DNA from: an uncultured Aquimarina sp. | Lineage (GTDB): Bacteria > Bacteroidota > Bacteroidia > Flavobacteriales > Flavobacteriaceae | DNA length: 64,000 bases | Direction of reading: 5' to 3' | Assembly (NCBI RefSeq): GCF_947492405.1 | Contig: NZ_CANLMP010000001.1 | Span: 1,302,001 to 1,366,000 of the forward strand | In this document: piece after piece, positions 44,706 to 57,400 of the stretch | How positions within the stretch are numbered: the first letter of the stretch is position 1 | Layout: every line of letters starts with the position of its first letter | Program-made: the position numbers and the translations under genes | Notes under the pieces: generated by a model | Told to the model about the DNA's origin: nothing | Databases searched by the model: none | The model's input: the letters and a program-made list of their open reading frames with translations, nothing else

Positions 44706-45484
44706 GTAATTTCTCCTTTAAAAACTTGTTCTGCAGGACCTATAAGAAATATATCTTCATACCCATTAGCAGTCTCTCTAAAAGTAACTTTTAATTTACC
44801 TCCTAGCGTTTTAACATTCACTTGTTCTTTATCAGTCATCTTTGTTGTATACATAGATAACGCTACAGCAGTTACTCCTGTGCCACAAGATAAAGTTTCA
44901 TCTTCCACTCCTCTTTCATATGTCCTTACCGAAAACAAATCTTCTCCCGCTTTCTCTACAAAATTAACATTACTTCCTGTTTCGAAATATGGCGCTCCAT
45001 TTCTAATTTCGCGTCCAATATTTGTAACATCGAAATCAACTAAATTATCAACCATGGTGACGTGATGAGGAGAACCAGTATCTAAAAATAAATGAGAATC
45101 GTATTGCTCTACCTTCGAAACATTCTGCATTTGCAAATAAACCAGCCCATCTTTAATTTCTGCTTTGTGTTTTCCATCAATAGCCGTAAATGTAGCTGTA
45201 TCTTCTATAACTCCTAGAAATGCTGCAAATGCCACCAAACATCTTCCTCCGTTACCGCACATAGAACTTTCATTACCATCTGCATTAAAATATACCATAG
45301 TAAAATCATCCTCCTCATTTTCAGGGAGTTCTAATAACATCAAACCATCTGCCCCTATTCCAAATTTTCTATCACAAAGTCTTGCAAAAAGTTTGGTATT
45401 ATTTTTGGACAAAATTGACTGTCTGTTATCAATGATTACAAAGTCATTACCAGTTCCTTGATATTTATAAAAAGTAAGGTTCAT
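44699..45484 (-). CDS. dapF: Diaminopimelate epimerase
   Basis: DapF converts LL- to meso-diaminopimelate for lysine and peptidoglycan. The 261-residue protein has the N-terminal GTGNDFVIIDNR (10-21) and the two catalytic cysteines, Cys76 in NESSMCGNGGRCLV and Cys200 in ERGVEDETLSCGTGVTA, one per symmetrical half. It leads dapF-GNAT-mltG, linking precursor supply with cell-wall cutting. A -7 box lies 23 nt before the ATG. dapA of the same pathway is at 26.5 kb. Confidence 0.96.
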   Translation of the reverse strand: MNLTFYKYQGTGNDFVIIDNRQSILSKNNTKLFARLCDRKFGIGADGLMLLELPENEEDDFTMVYFNADGNESSMCGNGGRCLVAFAAFLGVIEDTATFTAIDGKHKAEIKDGLVYLQMQNVSKVEQYDSHLFLDTGSPHHVTMVDNLVDFDVTNIGREIRNGAPYFETGSNVNFVEKAGEDLFSVRTYERGVEDETLSCGTGVTAVALSMYTTKMTDKEQVNVKTLGGKLKVTFRETANGYEDIFLIGPAEQVFKGEITC

Positions 45485-45507
45485 TATTCTTATTCAATTA
45501 TAAAGAG

Positions 45508-45515
45508 CAAAGGTA
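45508..45515 (-). promoter_or_regulatory. -7 promoter box (TACCTTTG) of dapF operon
   Basis: Exact TAnnTTTG followed by C on the minus strand, 23 nt before ATG 45484. Confidence 0.5.
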
Positions 45516-45650
45516 CAAAGAAAGTAACCATATTATTGTTGTTAATGGCGCGTTAAATATCAAAAAAAAATATACTATAATTGTAATTTTAATAGTTATA
45601 AAGAGTCTATTATATAGTACTAGTCAAATTAAACAAAAAAAGAAAAGAAG

Positions 45651-47069
45651 ATGAAAAGATTTTTGAGCTTATTGGTTGTCGCTATTTTAGCAGGTGTTGT
45701 GACATTAGGAGCATATAAGGCATTTTTGGAACCTGACAGCATTGTCATTAACAAACCTGAATACACACCAAAAACATCCTTCATTCCGGCAACATATAAT
45801 GCCACGAATTTAAATACCGCAAATATGAATGCGGATTTTACAATAGCAGCAGAAAAAACTGTAAATGCAGTAGTCCATGTCAAACAATATGGAATTACTA
45901 AAACTCCAAGAAATCTTATGGAGTATTTTAGAAATGGTGGAACTACAGAAAGAAGAATCCAAGGAGCCGGTTCTGGAGTAATCATTACAGAGGATGGATA
46001 TATAGTAACTAACAATCATGTGATAGACGGCGCAACTGATCTAGAAGTAACTTTAAACAATAATAAATCCTACAAAGCAGAAGTAATTGGTACTGCACCT
46101 CAATCTGACATTGCTTTAATCAAGATTGATACCAACGAAAAATTAACCTACATTCCTTTTGGAGACTCTAATAGCGCTAAAATAGGAGAATGGGTTCTGG
46201 CTGTTGGTAACCCTTTTAATTTAACCTCTACGGTAACGGCTGGTATCATTAGTGCAAAATCCAGAGATCTGAATGAATATGATAGTAATTTCCAATCTTT
46301 TATCCAGACCGATGCGGCAATAAATCCAGGAAACAGTGGTGGTGCCTTAGTAAATATTAAAGGAGAATTAATCGGAATTAACACGGCGATCACCTCTCAA
46401 ACAGGAAGTTATGTAGGATATGCTTTTGCTGTCCCCTCTAATAATACTCGTAAAATTGTAGAAGATATTTTAGAATTTGGAGATGTTCAGAAAGGAATAC
46501 TCGGGATAAATGGAGATAATCTAACTTCCGAAATTAAAGCCAAATATAATTTAAAAGAGACTCAAGGTGTCGTTATCACAAATGTAGGAGAAGACAGTGG
46601 TGCCAAAAAAGCTGGACTTAAAGTTGGAGATATTATCAAAGAAATAGATGGTATAAGAATTAAAAAATTCTCTGACCTCACTGGTTATGTGAACACCAAA
46701 AATCCTAATGATATAATTAACGTAAAAATTAAGCGCGACAGCGGTGAACTAAATTTACCCGTAACACTATCCAAATATGTAATCCAACGATATAATATTG
46801 AAGATGTTGGTGTAGAAGTAGCTAATCCAAACCCAGAATACCTAAAGAAATTCAACCTGGATCACGGAGTAATCATTAGTAAAGCACTAAGCCAAAAAAT
46901 GCAACGCTACAATCTGGAAGGATTAATCATCAGTGAAATTGATGGTAAAAAAGTTAAAAATGTTTTACAGGTAAAACAGATTATAGAAAGTAAATATCCT
47001 GAAGAAGATATCACTATTAGCTTAATAGATCGAGATGGAGAAAAACGTGAATTTGTTTTCCAGAATTAA
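45651..47069 (+). CDS. HtrA/DegP-type periplasmic serine protease
   Basis: 472 residues with an N-terminal signal or anchor (MKRFLSLLVVAILAGVVTLGAY). The trypsin-like domain has the triad His123 (VTNNHVIDGA), Asp153 (QSDIALIKID) and Ser229 (INPGNSGGAL). Two PDZ domains follow, about 285-375 (LKETQGVVITNVGEDSGAKKAGLKVGDIIKEIDGIRI) and 390-470 (GVIISKALSQKMQRYNLEGLIISEIDGKKV). This is the protease-chaperone that removes misfolded envelope proteins. It is monocistronic with a strong terminator; I see no clear promoter box. Confidence 0.93.
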   Translation: MKRFLSLLVVAILAGVVTLGAYKAFLEPDSIVINKPEYTPKTSFIPATYNATNLNTANMNADFTIAAEKTVNAVVHVKQYGITKTPRNLMEYFRNGGTTERRIQGAGSGVIITEDGYIVTNNHVIDGATDLEVTLNNNKSYKAEVIGTAPQSDIALIKIDTNEKLTYIPFGDSNSAKIGEWVLAVGNPFNLTSTVTAGIISAKSRDLNEYDSNFQSFIQTDAAINPGNSGGALVNIKGELIGINTAITSQTGSYVGYAFAVPSNNTRKIVEDILEFGDVQKGILGINGDNLTSEIKAKYNLKETQGVVITNVGEDSGAKKAGLKVGDIIKEIDGIRIKKFSDLTGYVNTKNPNDIINVKIKRDSGELNLPVTLSKYVIQRYNIEDVGVEVANPNPEYLKKFNLDHGVIISKALSQKMQRYNLEGLIISEIDGKKVKNVLQVKQIIESKYPEEDITISLIDRDGEKREFVFQN

Positions 47070-47093
47070 GCATGACACCTTATAAAATCAATG

Positions 47094-47129
47094 ATCCCAT
47101 TACTCACGAAAAGTAATGGGATTTTTTTA
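47094..47129 (+). terminator. Intrinsic terminator of htrA-like gene
   Basis: Arms ATCCCATTACT (47094-47104) and AGTAATGGGAT (47112-47122), a perfect 11-bp stem with a 7-nt loop, then seven T. Starts 24 bp after the stop. Confidence 0.9.
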
Positions 47130-47162
47130 TTAAAAAAGCTTTACGAAAACGTTTGAAATTCA

Positions 47163-47170
47163 TACTTTTG
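47163..47170 (+). promoter_or_regulatory. -7 promoter box (TACTTTTG) of GAPDH gene
   Basis: Exact TAnnTTTG followed by C, 34 nt before ATG 47205 and directly after the preceding terminator. Confidence 0.6.
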
Positions 47171-47204
47171 CGCGAAATTTCAAGATTGTAAAACACAACA
47201 CATT

Positions 47205-48653
47205 ATGAGTTCTAACGAAGTTTATGAGAAAGAACTTGCCTTTCAGGCAGACAGACGCCGCGCAACAGTGGCTTTCATTAAAACTGTAAGTGATTTATGG
47301 TACGATAATTCTATCGAATTAGTATTGTTTCGAAATCAGTTAATTGATAAAAACGTAAGTGAAATTCTTAATTTACACGAATACGCGGGTGAGTTTGTTC
47401 AAAAACCAATTTCAATTTTTGACTCTGTAGAAATTGCCCAAGCCATTAAATTAATGGACTTACCTCCTGCCAAATTAGATATTGGTAAACTTACGTATGA
47501 GTACCATCTTGCTGGTAATGAATTTGATTCTGCAACTAGTTTTGTTATGAACAAATTAAAGGACGCTAAGAAGTTTAAAAACATTTCTCCTAAAGATGTG
47601 GTCCTTTATGGTTTCGGACGTATTGGACGTTTAGTAGCGCGAGAACTCATGACTATTACTGGAAAAGGAAGTCAATTAAGGTTAAGAGCTATTGTAACCA
47701 GAGGATCTATCACCGAAGAAATTTTAGAAAAAAGAGCTTCGTTATTAAGAAATGACTCCGTTCATGGTGAATTTGCTGGTTTAGTAGAAACCGATATAGC
47801 AAACAGTTCTTTGATCATCAATGGAACTACTGTGAAAATTATTAGTGCCAATAACCCTGAAGATATCGATTATACTTCTTTCGGAATTGATAACGCATTA
47901 TTAATAGATAATACTGGAGCATTTAGAGACAAAGAAGCTTTAAGCCGACATTTAATCGCCAAAGGAATTGATAAAGTTTTACTTACTGCACCAGGAAAAG
48001 GAATTCCAAACATTGTACACGGAGTAAATCACAAAGAACATAATCCAGATAAAGTAAATATCTTTTCTGCAGCATCTTGTACTACCAATGCAATTACTCC
48101 AATCCTACAAGCCGTAGACGAAAGCTTTGGAGTTATAAATGGTCACTTAGAAACTATACATGCATATACTAATGATCAGAATTTAGTAGATAATATGCAC
48201 AATAAGTATAGAAGAGGTCGTGCTGCCGCTTTAAACATGGTAATCACTGAAACAGGAGCTGGAAAAGCAGTTTCTAAAGCATTGCCAAGTTTCGAAGGAA
48301 AATTAACTTCTAATGCTATAAGAGTACCTGTACCTAATGGATCTCTAGCAATTCTTAATCTAAATCTAGATAAGAAAGCATCTAAAGAAAGTATGAATTC
48401 AATTATTAAAAAATATGCTTTAGAAGGGAACCTGGTAGAACAAATCAAGTATTCTTTAGACAATGAATTGGTTTCAAGTGACATTGTAGGTTCATCTGCT
48501 CCATCTATATACGATAGCAATGCAACCATTGTAGATGCCAAAGGTAATAATGCAGTCCTATATGTATGGTATGACAATGAATATGGATATAGTCATCAAG
48601 TAATTAGATTATCAAAATATATTGCCAAAGTAAGGCGCTATACATATTACTAG
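47205..48653 (+). CDS. gap: Glyceraldehyde-3-phosphate dehydrogenase, long type
   Basis: GAPDH oxidises glyceraldehyde 3-phosphate with NAD(P). At 482 residues it is about 140 longer than usual. Residues 1-125 are an alpha-helical extension without a recognised domain (AFQADRRRATVAFIKTVSDLWYDNSIELVLFRNQL). The GAPDH core starts with LYGFGRIGRLVAREL (134-148), has the catalytic Cys292 in FSAASCTTNAITP, and ends with WYDNEYGYSHQVIRL. Flavobacteria often carry this form beside a normal gap; whether it works in glycolysis or gluconeogenesis is not clear. It is monocistronic with promoter and terminator on each side. Confidence 0.93.
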   Translation: MSSNEVYEKELAFQADRRRATVAFIKTVSDLWYDNSIELVLFRNQLIDKNVSEILNLHEYAGEFVQKPISIFDSVEIAQAIKLMDLPPAKLDIGKLTYEYHLAGNEFDSATSFVMNKLKDAKKFKNISPKDVVLYGFGRIGRLVARELMTITGKGSQLRLRAIVTRGSITEEILEKRASLLRNDSVHGEFAGLVETDIANSSLIINGTTVKIISANNPEDIDYTSFGIDNALLIDNTGAFRDKEALSRHLIAKGIDKVLLTAPGKGIPNIVHGVNHKEHNPDKVNIFSAASCTTNAITPILQAVDESFGVINGHLETIHAYTNDQNLVDNMHNKYRRGRAAALNMVITETGAGKAVSKALPSFEGKLTSNAIRVPVPNGSLAILNLNLDKKASKESMNSIIKKYALEGNLVEQIKYSLDNELVSSDIVGSSAPSIYDSNATIVDAKGNNAVLYVWYDNEYGYSHQVIRLSKYIAKVRRYTYY

Positions 48654-48670
48654 AAAATACAATTATGTAT

Positions 48671-48714
48671 TAAAATTAAAAAGACTGTCTTTTCGGACAG
48701 TCTTTTTAATTTTA
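48671..48714. terminator. Bidirectional intrinsic terminator after gap
   Basis: A perfect 19-bp stem, arms 48671-48689 and 48696-48714, containing AAAAAGACTGTC/GACAGTCTTTTT with loop TTTTCG. A tracts before and T tracts after make it symmetrical. It starts 17 bp after the gap stop. Confidence 0.92.
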
Positions 48715-49076
48715 ATACACTTGTCAATCTATTTCTAATTTTAAGTTTTCATAAAATAAGGTTATCTCTTACCAAATTGTCTCTACAAAAAATAACACAT
48801 AGAATTATTAATCAATTCTATGATTATTTCGGAGAAGCATATCAACATTTTGATTTAATTTAAAACTCTATAAACACAACTATAAGATATACACATTAAA
48901 ACTTTTAAATTATTTACAATATCGTATCTTTATTAGCGTTAAAATTAATTAAAGACTGACGTAAAAAAGAATAAAGCTTTTAGAATAATGAATAACTTCA
49001 TTTAGCAAGTATTATGAAGTTTATTTCATCAAACTTAAGGTTTTAATCAACCATTAAAAACAATTAAAATTCACAC
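48715..49076. other. Intergenic region without a gene
   Basis: About 360 bp, strongly AT-rich. Only a near-consensus box TATCTTTA at 48925-48932 was noticed as a possible promoter for the next gene, which would give a leader of about 140 nt. No RNA gene or frame recognised. Confidence 0.6.
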
Positions 49077-49694
49077 ATGAAATTATCAAAGTACCTATTA
49101 GTTTTAATAGCTCTATTCCCCATTTTTGAAACCATTCAGGCACAAGAAGAGAATCTAACAGCAGAACAAGCGTTACAACAAGAAAATATTCAAACTCAAT
49201 TTGATGTTGTAATCAAAAAATCTGGTAGATATCAAGAATACAAGGTAGTAAAACGTGTTTGGCTTGATAAGTTAAAAGGAAACACCATCGATTCCCTTAA
49301 AACCTTAGAAGCTAAATTAAATAGCTCTAATCAAAAAATTACTGAACAACAAACTTCTATATCAAATCTGGAAACTTCTCTAGCAAAAACAAATGGAGAT
49401 CTTTCTGCTGTTACTGAAGAAAAGGATAGTATGACTTTTCTTGGTATGTCATTTACTAAAGGTAGTTACAAAACGATGATGTGGGCTATTGTTGGAGGAC
49501 TTTTAGCACTATTAGCTTTCTTTGTTTTTAAATTTAAAAATAGTAACTCAGTTACCATTCAAGCTAAAAAAGCTTTAGCAGAGACAGAAGCAGAATTCGA
49601 AGATCACAGACGTAGAGCTTTAGAAAGAGAACAAAAAGTAATGCGTAAACTTCAGGATGAAATCAACAAACAACGTAAAACCGGAGCTAAGTAA
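49077..49694 (+). CDS. Exported coiled-coil membrane protein next to trmD, function unknown
   Basis: 205 residues: signal peptide (MKLSKYLLVLIALFPIFETIQAQ), then a conserved segment FDVVIKKSGRYQEYKVVKRVWLDKLKGNTIDSL, a coiled coil (about 80-120, LEAKLNSSNQKITEQQTSISNLETSLAK), a transmembrane helix (about 137-157, MMWAIVGGLLALLAFFVFKF) and a second charged coiled coil to the end. So it spans the inner membrane with coils on both sides. Homologues in flavobacteria are, as I recall, sometimes labelled tRNA methyltransferase because of the neighbouring trmD; nothing in this protein supports such an activity. It is 61 bp upstream of trmD. Confidence 0.78.
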   Translation: MKLSKYLLVLIALFPIFETIQAQEENLTAEQALQQENIQTQFDVVIKKSGRYQEYKVVKRVWLDKLKGNTIDSLKTLEAKLNSSNQKITEQQTSISNLETSLAKTNGDLSAVTEEKDSMTFLGMSFTKGSYKTMMWAIVGGLLALLAFFVFKFKNSNSVTIQAKKALAETEAEFEDHRRRALEREQKVMRKLQDEINKQRKTGAK

Positions 49695-49755
49695 TACCAA
49701 TTTTCTGGATTATTAATGTATTGTTTTGCATCTTTGCAAATCTTAATTAAAAAAG

Positions 49756-50433
49756 ATGCGAATAGATATAATAACGGTGGTACCTGATATTTTAAAAAGT
49801 CCTTTTGAAGCTTCCATTATGAAGCGTTCTATAGAAAAAGGATTAGTAGAAGTACATTTTCATAACCTTAGAGATTACACCACTGACAATTATAAACAAG
49901 TGGATGACTATCAATTTGGTGGTGGTGCGGGTATGGTCATGATGGTAGAACCTATTGATAAGTGCATCTCTGGCTTAAAAGCTAAAAGACAGTATGATGA
50001 AGTTATTTACATGACTCCCGATGGAGACACTTTGAATCAAGGAATCGCGAATCAACTGTCATTAAAAGGTAATTTAATTATCTTATGCGGGCATTATAAA
50101 GGTGTAGATCAAAGAGTTAGAGATCACTTTATTACAAAAGAAATATCAGTCGGAGATTATGTTCTTTCTGGAGGAGAATTAGGTGCTCTAATTTTGTGCG
50201 ATGCAATTATCAGACTTATTCCAGGCGTGCTAGGCAATGAAACTTCTGCATTAACAGATTCATTTCAAGACGATTTGTTAGCACCGCCTATTTACACTAG
50301 ACCAGCAGACTATAAAGGATGGAAAGTTCCAGAAGTACTTACATCAGGAAATTTTCCGAAAATTGAAGCTTGGCGAGAAGAACAAGCGTATCAAAGAACC
50401 AAAGAACGTAGACCAGATTTGTTGGATGATTGA
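49756..50433 (+). CDS. trmD: tRNA (guanine-N1)-methyltransferase
   Basis: TrmD methylates G37 of tRNAs, preventing +1 frameshifting. The 225-residue protein shows [68 protein letters not shown] and [33 protein letters not shown], which form the trefoil-knot SAM site, and the catalytic Asp region [15 protein letters not shown]. rplS follows after 223 bp with its own promoter, the common trmD-rplS order. A near-consensus box CATCTTTG is at 49729-49736. Confidence 0.96.
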   Translation: MRIDIITVVPDILKSPFEASIMKRSIEKGLVEVHFHNLRDYTTDNYKQVDDYQFGGGAGMVMMVEPIDKCISGLKAKRQYDEVIYMTPDGDTLNQGIANQLSLKGNLIILCGHYKGVDQRVRDHFITKEISVGDYVLSGGELGALILCDAIIRLIPGVLGNETSALTDSFQDDLLAPPIYTRPADYKGWKVPEVLTSGNFPKIEAWREEQAYQRTKERRPDLLDD

Positions 50434-50552
50434 TTAGTATGATTTCTGTTTATTTATCTTGATAAAACTTAATTTAAAATCAACTATACTTAACTGAAAT
50501 TCAATAGCGTAACAAAGTTGTTTTCCACAAAAAGAATAATCATAAAAAATAC

Positions 50553-50582
50553 TTGCAAATAATTAAATAATACTTATTTTTG
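50553..50582 (+). promoter_or_regulatory. Promoter of rplS (TTG-N19-TATTTTTG)
   Basis: TTG at 50553-50555, a 19-nt spacer, and TATTTTTG at 50575-50582: a perfect match to the Bacteroidota consensus. The leader to ATG 50657 would be about 70 nt, room for autogenous control of a ribosomal protein gene (inference). Confidence 0.75.
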
Positions 50583-50656
50583 CAGCCTGATTGAAATAAC
50601 CTCTGGCGAGAATCGTGAATGTTGTTTTAATAAAACATAAGTAAACTATCTCAAAA

Positions 50657-51007
50657 ATGGAAGATTTAGTAAAATTCGTACAAGACGAATTTGTTACAAG
50701 AAAAGAATTACCTGAATTTGCAGCAGGTGATACAATCACAGTATATTACGAAATTAAAGAAGGAAACAAAACACGTACACAGTTCTTTAGAGGAGTTGTA
50801 ATCCAAAGAAGAGGTTCTGGTTCTAGTGAAACTTTTACAATCAGAAAAATGTCTGGAACGGTAGGTGTAGAACGTATTTTCCCTGTAAATTTACCAGCAC
50901 TTCAGAAAATTGAAGTTAACAAAAGAGGTAAAGTTCGTAGAGCACGTATATTCTACTTTAGAGAACTTACTGGTAAAAAAGCCCGTATTAAAGAAAAAAG
51001 AAGCTAA
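50657..51007 (+). CDS. rplS: 50S ribosomal protein L19
   Basis: 116 residues, the standard length. AAGDTITVYYEIKEGNKTRTQFFRGVVIQRRGSGSSETFTIRKMSGTVGVERIFPVNLPALQKIEVNKRGKVRRARIFYFRELTGKKARIKEKR in short pieces covers the whole L19 barrel, with the conserved end RRAKLYYLR-type segment as RRARIFYFREL. L19 sits at the interface with the 30S subunit. It has its own canonical promoter and an intrinsic terminator 22 bp after the stop. Confidence 0.97.
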   Translation: MEDLVKFVQDEFVTRKELPEFAAGDTITVYYEIKEGNKTRTQFFRGVVIQRRGSGSSETFTIRKMSGTVGVERIFPVNLPALQKIEVNKRGKVRRARIFYFRELTGKKARIKEKRS

Positions 51008-51028
51008 TTCTTACTTCTTACACCATAC

Positions 51029-51057
51029 AAAAGGTTGCCAAATGGCAGCCTTTTTTT
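51029..51057 (+). terminator. Intrinsic terminator of rplS
   Basis: Arms AAAAGGTTGCC (51029-51039) and GGCAGCCTTTT (51044-51054), one G-T pair, loop AAAT, then T run. Confidence 0.88.
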
Positions 51058-51597
51058 ATGAACAAAAGTTAATAACTATAGTTCATAACCAGTTGATAAC
51101 TAAAACTATACAAAAAATTGATCCATCAATCGATTTTCCCTATTTTTATAATAGAAATGATATAGTAATATCGAGATGACACAAGGATTCTAGATAGGTA
51201 TTTTTTCTAAACACGTTCTTTGAACATTTACATAAACCATCTTAAGATTAGGATAAATATAAAACGAAAGTTATTTTTTTGAGTACATCGTTGAAATAAA
51301 TTTAAGGGTTCTCTTTAAAATCATTTCAGAATGAAATTCAAAAGAAAAAATTAAGTTTTGACACCTTTTTAATTTTAAGTGGCATTGGACTATTCGGATA
51401 AAAAAACTAAAAATTACATTCGTAATTTAGATACAAAAGTGTTCGCAATAGTCTCCCGAGTAGTATTTAGGTTAACATCGTATTTTCTTTTATAAATTTA
51501 AATCTACTCAAAACAGAAATAAAAACATTGGTATAAACTAACGAAAGTTATTATTTAATAGCGGGTAAAACAGCTAACAATCTTATTATTTCTGGAC

Positions 51598-51640
51598 AAA
51601 AGCCATATCAAGGTATTCGTATTATGATATGGCTTTTTAT
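51598..51640 (+). terminator. Orphan intrinsic terminator
   Basis: Perfect 13-bp stem: AAAAGCCATATCA (51598-51610) and TGATATGGCTTTT (51625-51637) with a 14-nt loop and a T tract. No gene ends within 590 bp upstream on the plus strand, and rplS already has its own terminator. Confidence 0.85.
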
Positions 51641-51757
51641 TTTTTACAACTATTCTTAAATCAGGCAACTTTTTTTTACGACTACCATTTTTTATACCCT
51701 ATCTTTTTTAAAGATTTATAATTCAATTCCTTTAACGCAAAACTAACAATATACAGG

Positions 51758-51788
51758 TTGCATTTACCTCGCTATATTCGTATCTTCG
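51758..51788 (+). promoter_or_regulatory. Candidate icd promoter (TTG-N20-TATCTTCG)
   Basis: TTG at 51758-51760, 20-nt spacer and TATCTTCG at 51781-51788, one mismatch from TAnnTTTG. It would give a leader of about 180 nt before ATG 51973. Confidence 0.45.
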
Positions 51789-51960
51789 CGCTCGGAAAAT
51801 CTTACTGCAAATAATATTAAATAACAGATAGTGTTCTGCCAAAAGAAAAAGAGAGGCTACTATTATTTGCCCAAGAAAAGTTAAACGACTAATTATTTCC
51901 TTAATAGACAGTATAATACATAGGACATCCAACCGCAAGGCTACATAGATTTCCTATTAA

Positions 51961-54198
<2,238 letters not shown>

Positions 54199-54214
54199 GC
54201 ATAGTCTTTTACAT

Positions 54215-54256
54215 AAAAAAGCGCCATATAAAGTATTTTATATGGCGCTTTTTTTA
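54215..54256 (+). terminator. Intrinsic terminator of icd
   Basis: Perfect 18-bp stem, arms 54215-54232 and 54237-54254 with core GCGCCATATAAA/TTTATATGGCGC, loop GTAT, ending in seven T. Confidence 0.93.
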
Positions 54257-54405
54257 TAAGATTTTGCGTTCAAAATGTTTAAAAACAACGTGCTGCGAAA
54301 CAAACAAAAGATTTAAAATTGTTCAAATAAAAAATGTTTAGTTTTACCAAAGAAAGTAATACCAGCTTTTTAAAAAAATCAAAACTTTTATAGACCAGTA
54401 AACCC

Positions 54406-57400
54406 ATGTTACAACTTGTTAAATCATTCAGACTTTTTAGTTTCATATTTTTAGTAGTCATAATATCTTGTAATGAAAAGAAAACAGATACAATTGATAA
54501 AACTAAAACAGAAATAAATAGAGAACAAGAAAAAACCTTATTCACCTTAACAGACCCTAAAGAAACTGGTTTTTATTTTGTCAACAAGCTTAAAGAAAAT
54601 GAAACATTTAATATTATAACGTACGAATATATCTATGGCGGTGGCGGTGTTGCAGTTGGAGATATTAATAATGATGGATTACCTGATGTTTTTCTTTCGG
54701 GAAATCTATCTGGTGGAGGACTGTTCTTAAATAAAGGGAATTTAAAATTTCAACAGATTTCTAAAACTGCCGAAGTATTGCATGCTGGTTTTAGCACTGG
54801 AACTTCCATGATAGACATCAATAATGATGGTTACCAAGACATATACATCTGTCGTTCTCTAGCTGGAGAACCTGAATTAAGAGAAAACATTTTACTTATT
54901 AATAATCAAGATCTTACTTTCACAAATAAAGCTGCAGAATATGGCCTGAATGATCAGAGTTTTTCTAACCAAGCTTCTTTTTTTGACTATGATAATGATG
55001 GGGATTTGGACATGTATCTACTTAATCATCGTGTAGACTTTGTTGATGCTCAAAATATAAAAACAACTAAAGATAAAACCGGGAATACCATATTATATAA
55101 AGATACTAACTATGAAGATGTTAGTGATCGGTTATATAGAAATAATGGAAACGGTACATTTACGGACGTTACTAAAAAAGCAGGTTTACTCAATAGAGCC
55201 TTTGGCTTAAGTGTTACTCCTACTGATATTAATAAAGATGGATGGACTGATCTTTATGTAGCTAATGATTATTTAGACAAGGATCATTTTTATATAAATA
55301 ATGGAGATGGATCATTCACCGATGCTATAAGCGACATGTTTTTTCACATGAGTAGAAATTCCATGGGATCCGATATTGCTGATTTTAATAATGACGGACA
55401 TTTAGATGTAATTAATTTAGACATGATGGCAGAACATAACTATCGTCAAAAACAACTAAAAGGTCAGAGTCCATATGATTTGTATCATATTGCTGTAAAG
55501 TTTGGATTAGGTCATCAAGTAATGCGCAATACATTGCAACTAAACAATGGTAATGGTACTTTTAGTGAGATTGGTCAGTTATCAGGAATATCACATACCG
55601 ATTGGAGCTGGACACCTTTACTTGCCGATTATGACAATGATGGCTTTAAAGACCTCTTTATCTCTAATGGGTTTTATAGAAATATAACCGATATGGATTT
55701 TTTAAAATATGATTCTAATACGGCTATTGCATCAGGAGGAGGTGCTAAGAAGTTTAACAACATGAAGTTATTAAATCTAATATCTTCCACACCAGTTGCA
55801 AATTATATTTATAAGAATAATGGTGATCTTTCATTTACCAAAAAATCAACTTCCTGGGGATTTGATAAACCTTCATTTTCTAATGGTGCAGTATACGCAG
55901 ATTTAGATCAGGATGGTGACTTGGATCTGATTACTAATAATTTTAATCAAGAAGCATTTTTATATAGAAACAATAGTAGAGAACTAAAATCTAACAACCA
56001 TTATCTATCTGTTCAGTTAAAGGGCAACAAAAATAACGCTTCAGGTATTGGCGCTAAAGTAACGATTACCACTGGAGATGGCATACAATATCAAGAATGT
56101 TCTCCATATAGAGGATACCTTAGTTCAGGAGAATCCATTTTACATTTTGGAGTAGGATTAAACAAAAATATTACTTCGGTATCAGTAGTATGGCCGAATG
56201 GTAAACACCAACAACTAAATAATATTGCTTCTAATCAACGTATCCAATTAAATATTGAAGATGCAATCGATAAACCTACTGTAGAAAAAGTTGAAAAAAC
56301 TTTACTAATTAAGGCTAAAAACACTTTTTCTCCTGAATTCCAGCATCAAGAAAATGATTATATCGATTTTAAACAAGAACCGTTACTAGAACATAAACTA
56401 TCTAATAAAGGTCCTTTCATATCTAAAGGAGATATCAATAATGACGGATTAGAAGATATATATATAGGTGGCGCAAATGGATACTCCGGAACTTTGTATG
56501 TTCAAAATAATCAGGGTAAATTCATACAAAAGAAAATTAAAGCATTTGAAACAGATAAAACTTATGAAGATGCAGAAGCTCTTTTTTTTGATGCAGATGC
56601 TGATCAAGATCTTGATTTGTTCGTAGTAAGTGGTGGTTATGCTTCAGCATATAATTCACCCTTATATCAGGACCGATTATATTTAAATGATGGAGCAGGT
56701 AATTTTAGTAAAGCCGAAAATGCATTACCAAAGAATTTTAAAAATGGAACCTGTGTTACAGCACATGATATAGATAATGATGGAGATCTGGATCTTTTTA
56801 TAGGTGGTGGAGCTAAGCCTCTATCCTACCCTATTGAAGAGCAAAGTCAATTACTTATCAATAATGAAGGTAGTTTTACAAATGCTACCAATATGTTGCC
56901 GAATAACGGAAATTTAGGAATGGTTAATGATGCTATTTGGATGGATTATGATACCGATGGAAATAAAGACTTAATTCTGGCAGGAGAATGGATGCCTATT
57001 ACTATTTTAAAAAATAATAATTCGAAATTTACTAAAATTACAGAGCAAGCTGGTCTTTTAAAAACTGCTGGGTGGTGGAATACTATTACTGCAGCGGATA
57101 TAGATAAGGATGGTGACCTAGACTTGATCGCTGGAAACCGTGGTGAAAATTCATTTTATAAAGTTTCAGAAGATCAACCAGGTACTATTTATGCCAAAGA
57201 TTTCGATGGTAACGGTCGGATCGATGCATTTCCTTTTTATTATTTCAGTGATGGAAAAAGTTATCCTAAACATGTGTTAGATGAAATTGCCACACAATAT
57301 CCGGATATTAAAAAGAAATTTAGGAGGTATCATCAATATTCGCAAGCAACGCTGGATTCAATATTTTCAAAAAAAGAATTGGAAGGAGCTCTGCAATTAT

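Noticed and set aside
49077..49694. tRNA methyltransferase activity for the protein before trmD
   Set aside because: It has no SAM motif or knot fold; it is an exported coiled-coil protein.
50910..51179. 89-codon plus-strand frame overlapping the end of rplS
   Set aside because: It runs out of frame through rplS, its terminator and the gap. Composition and lack of any motif mark it as spurious.
51732..51938. 68-codon minus-strand frame upstream of icd
   Set aside because: It covers the candidate icd promoter, has no signal or domain, and is on the opposite strand to all neighbours.
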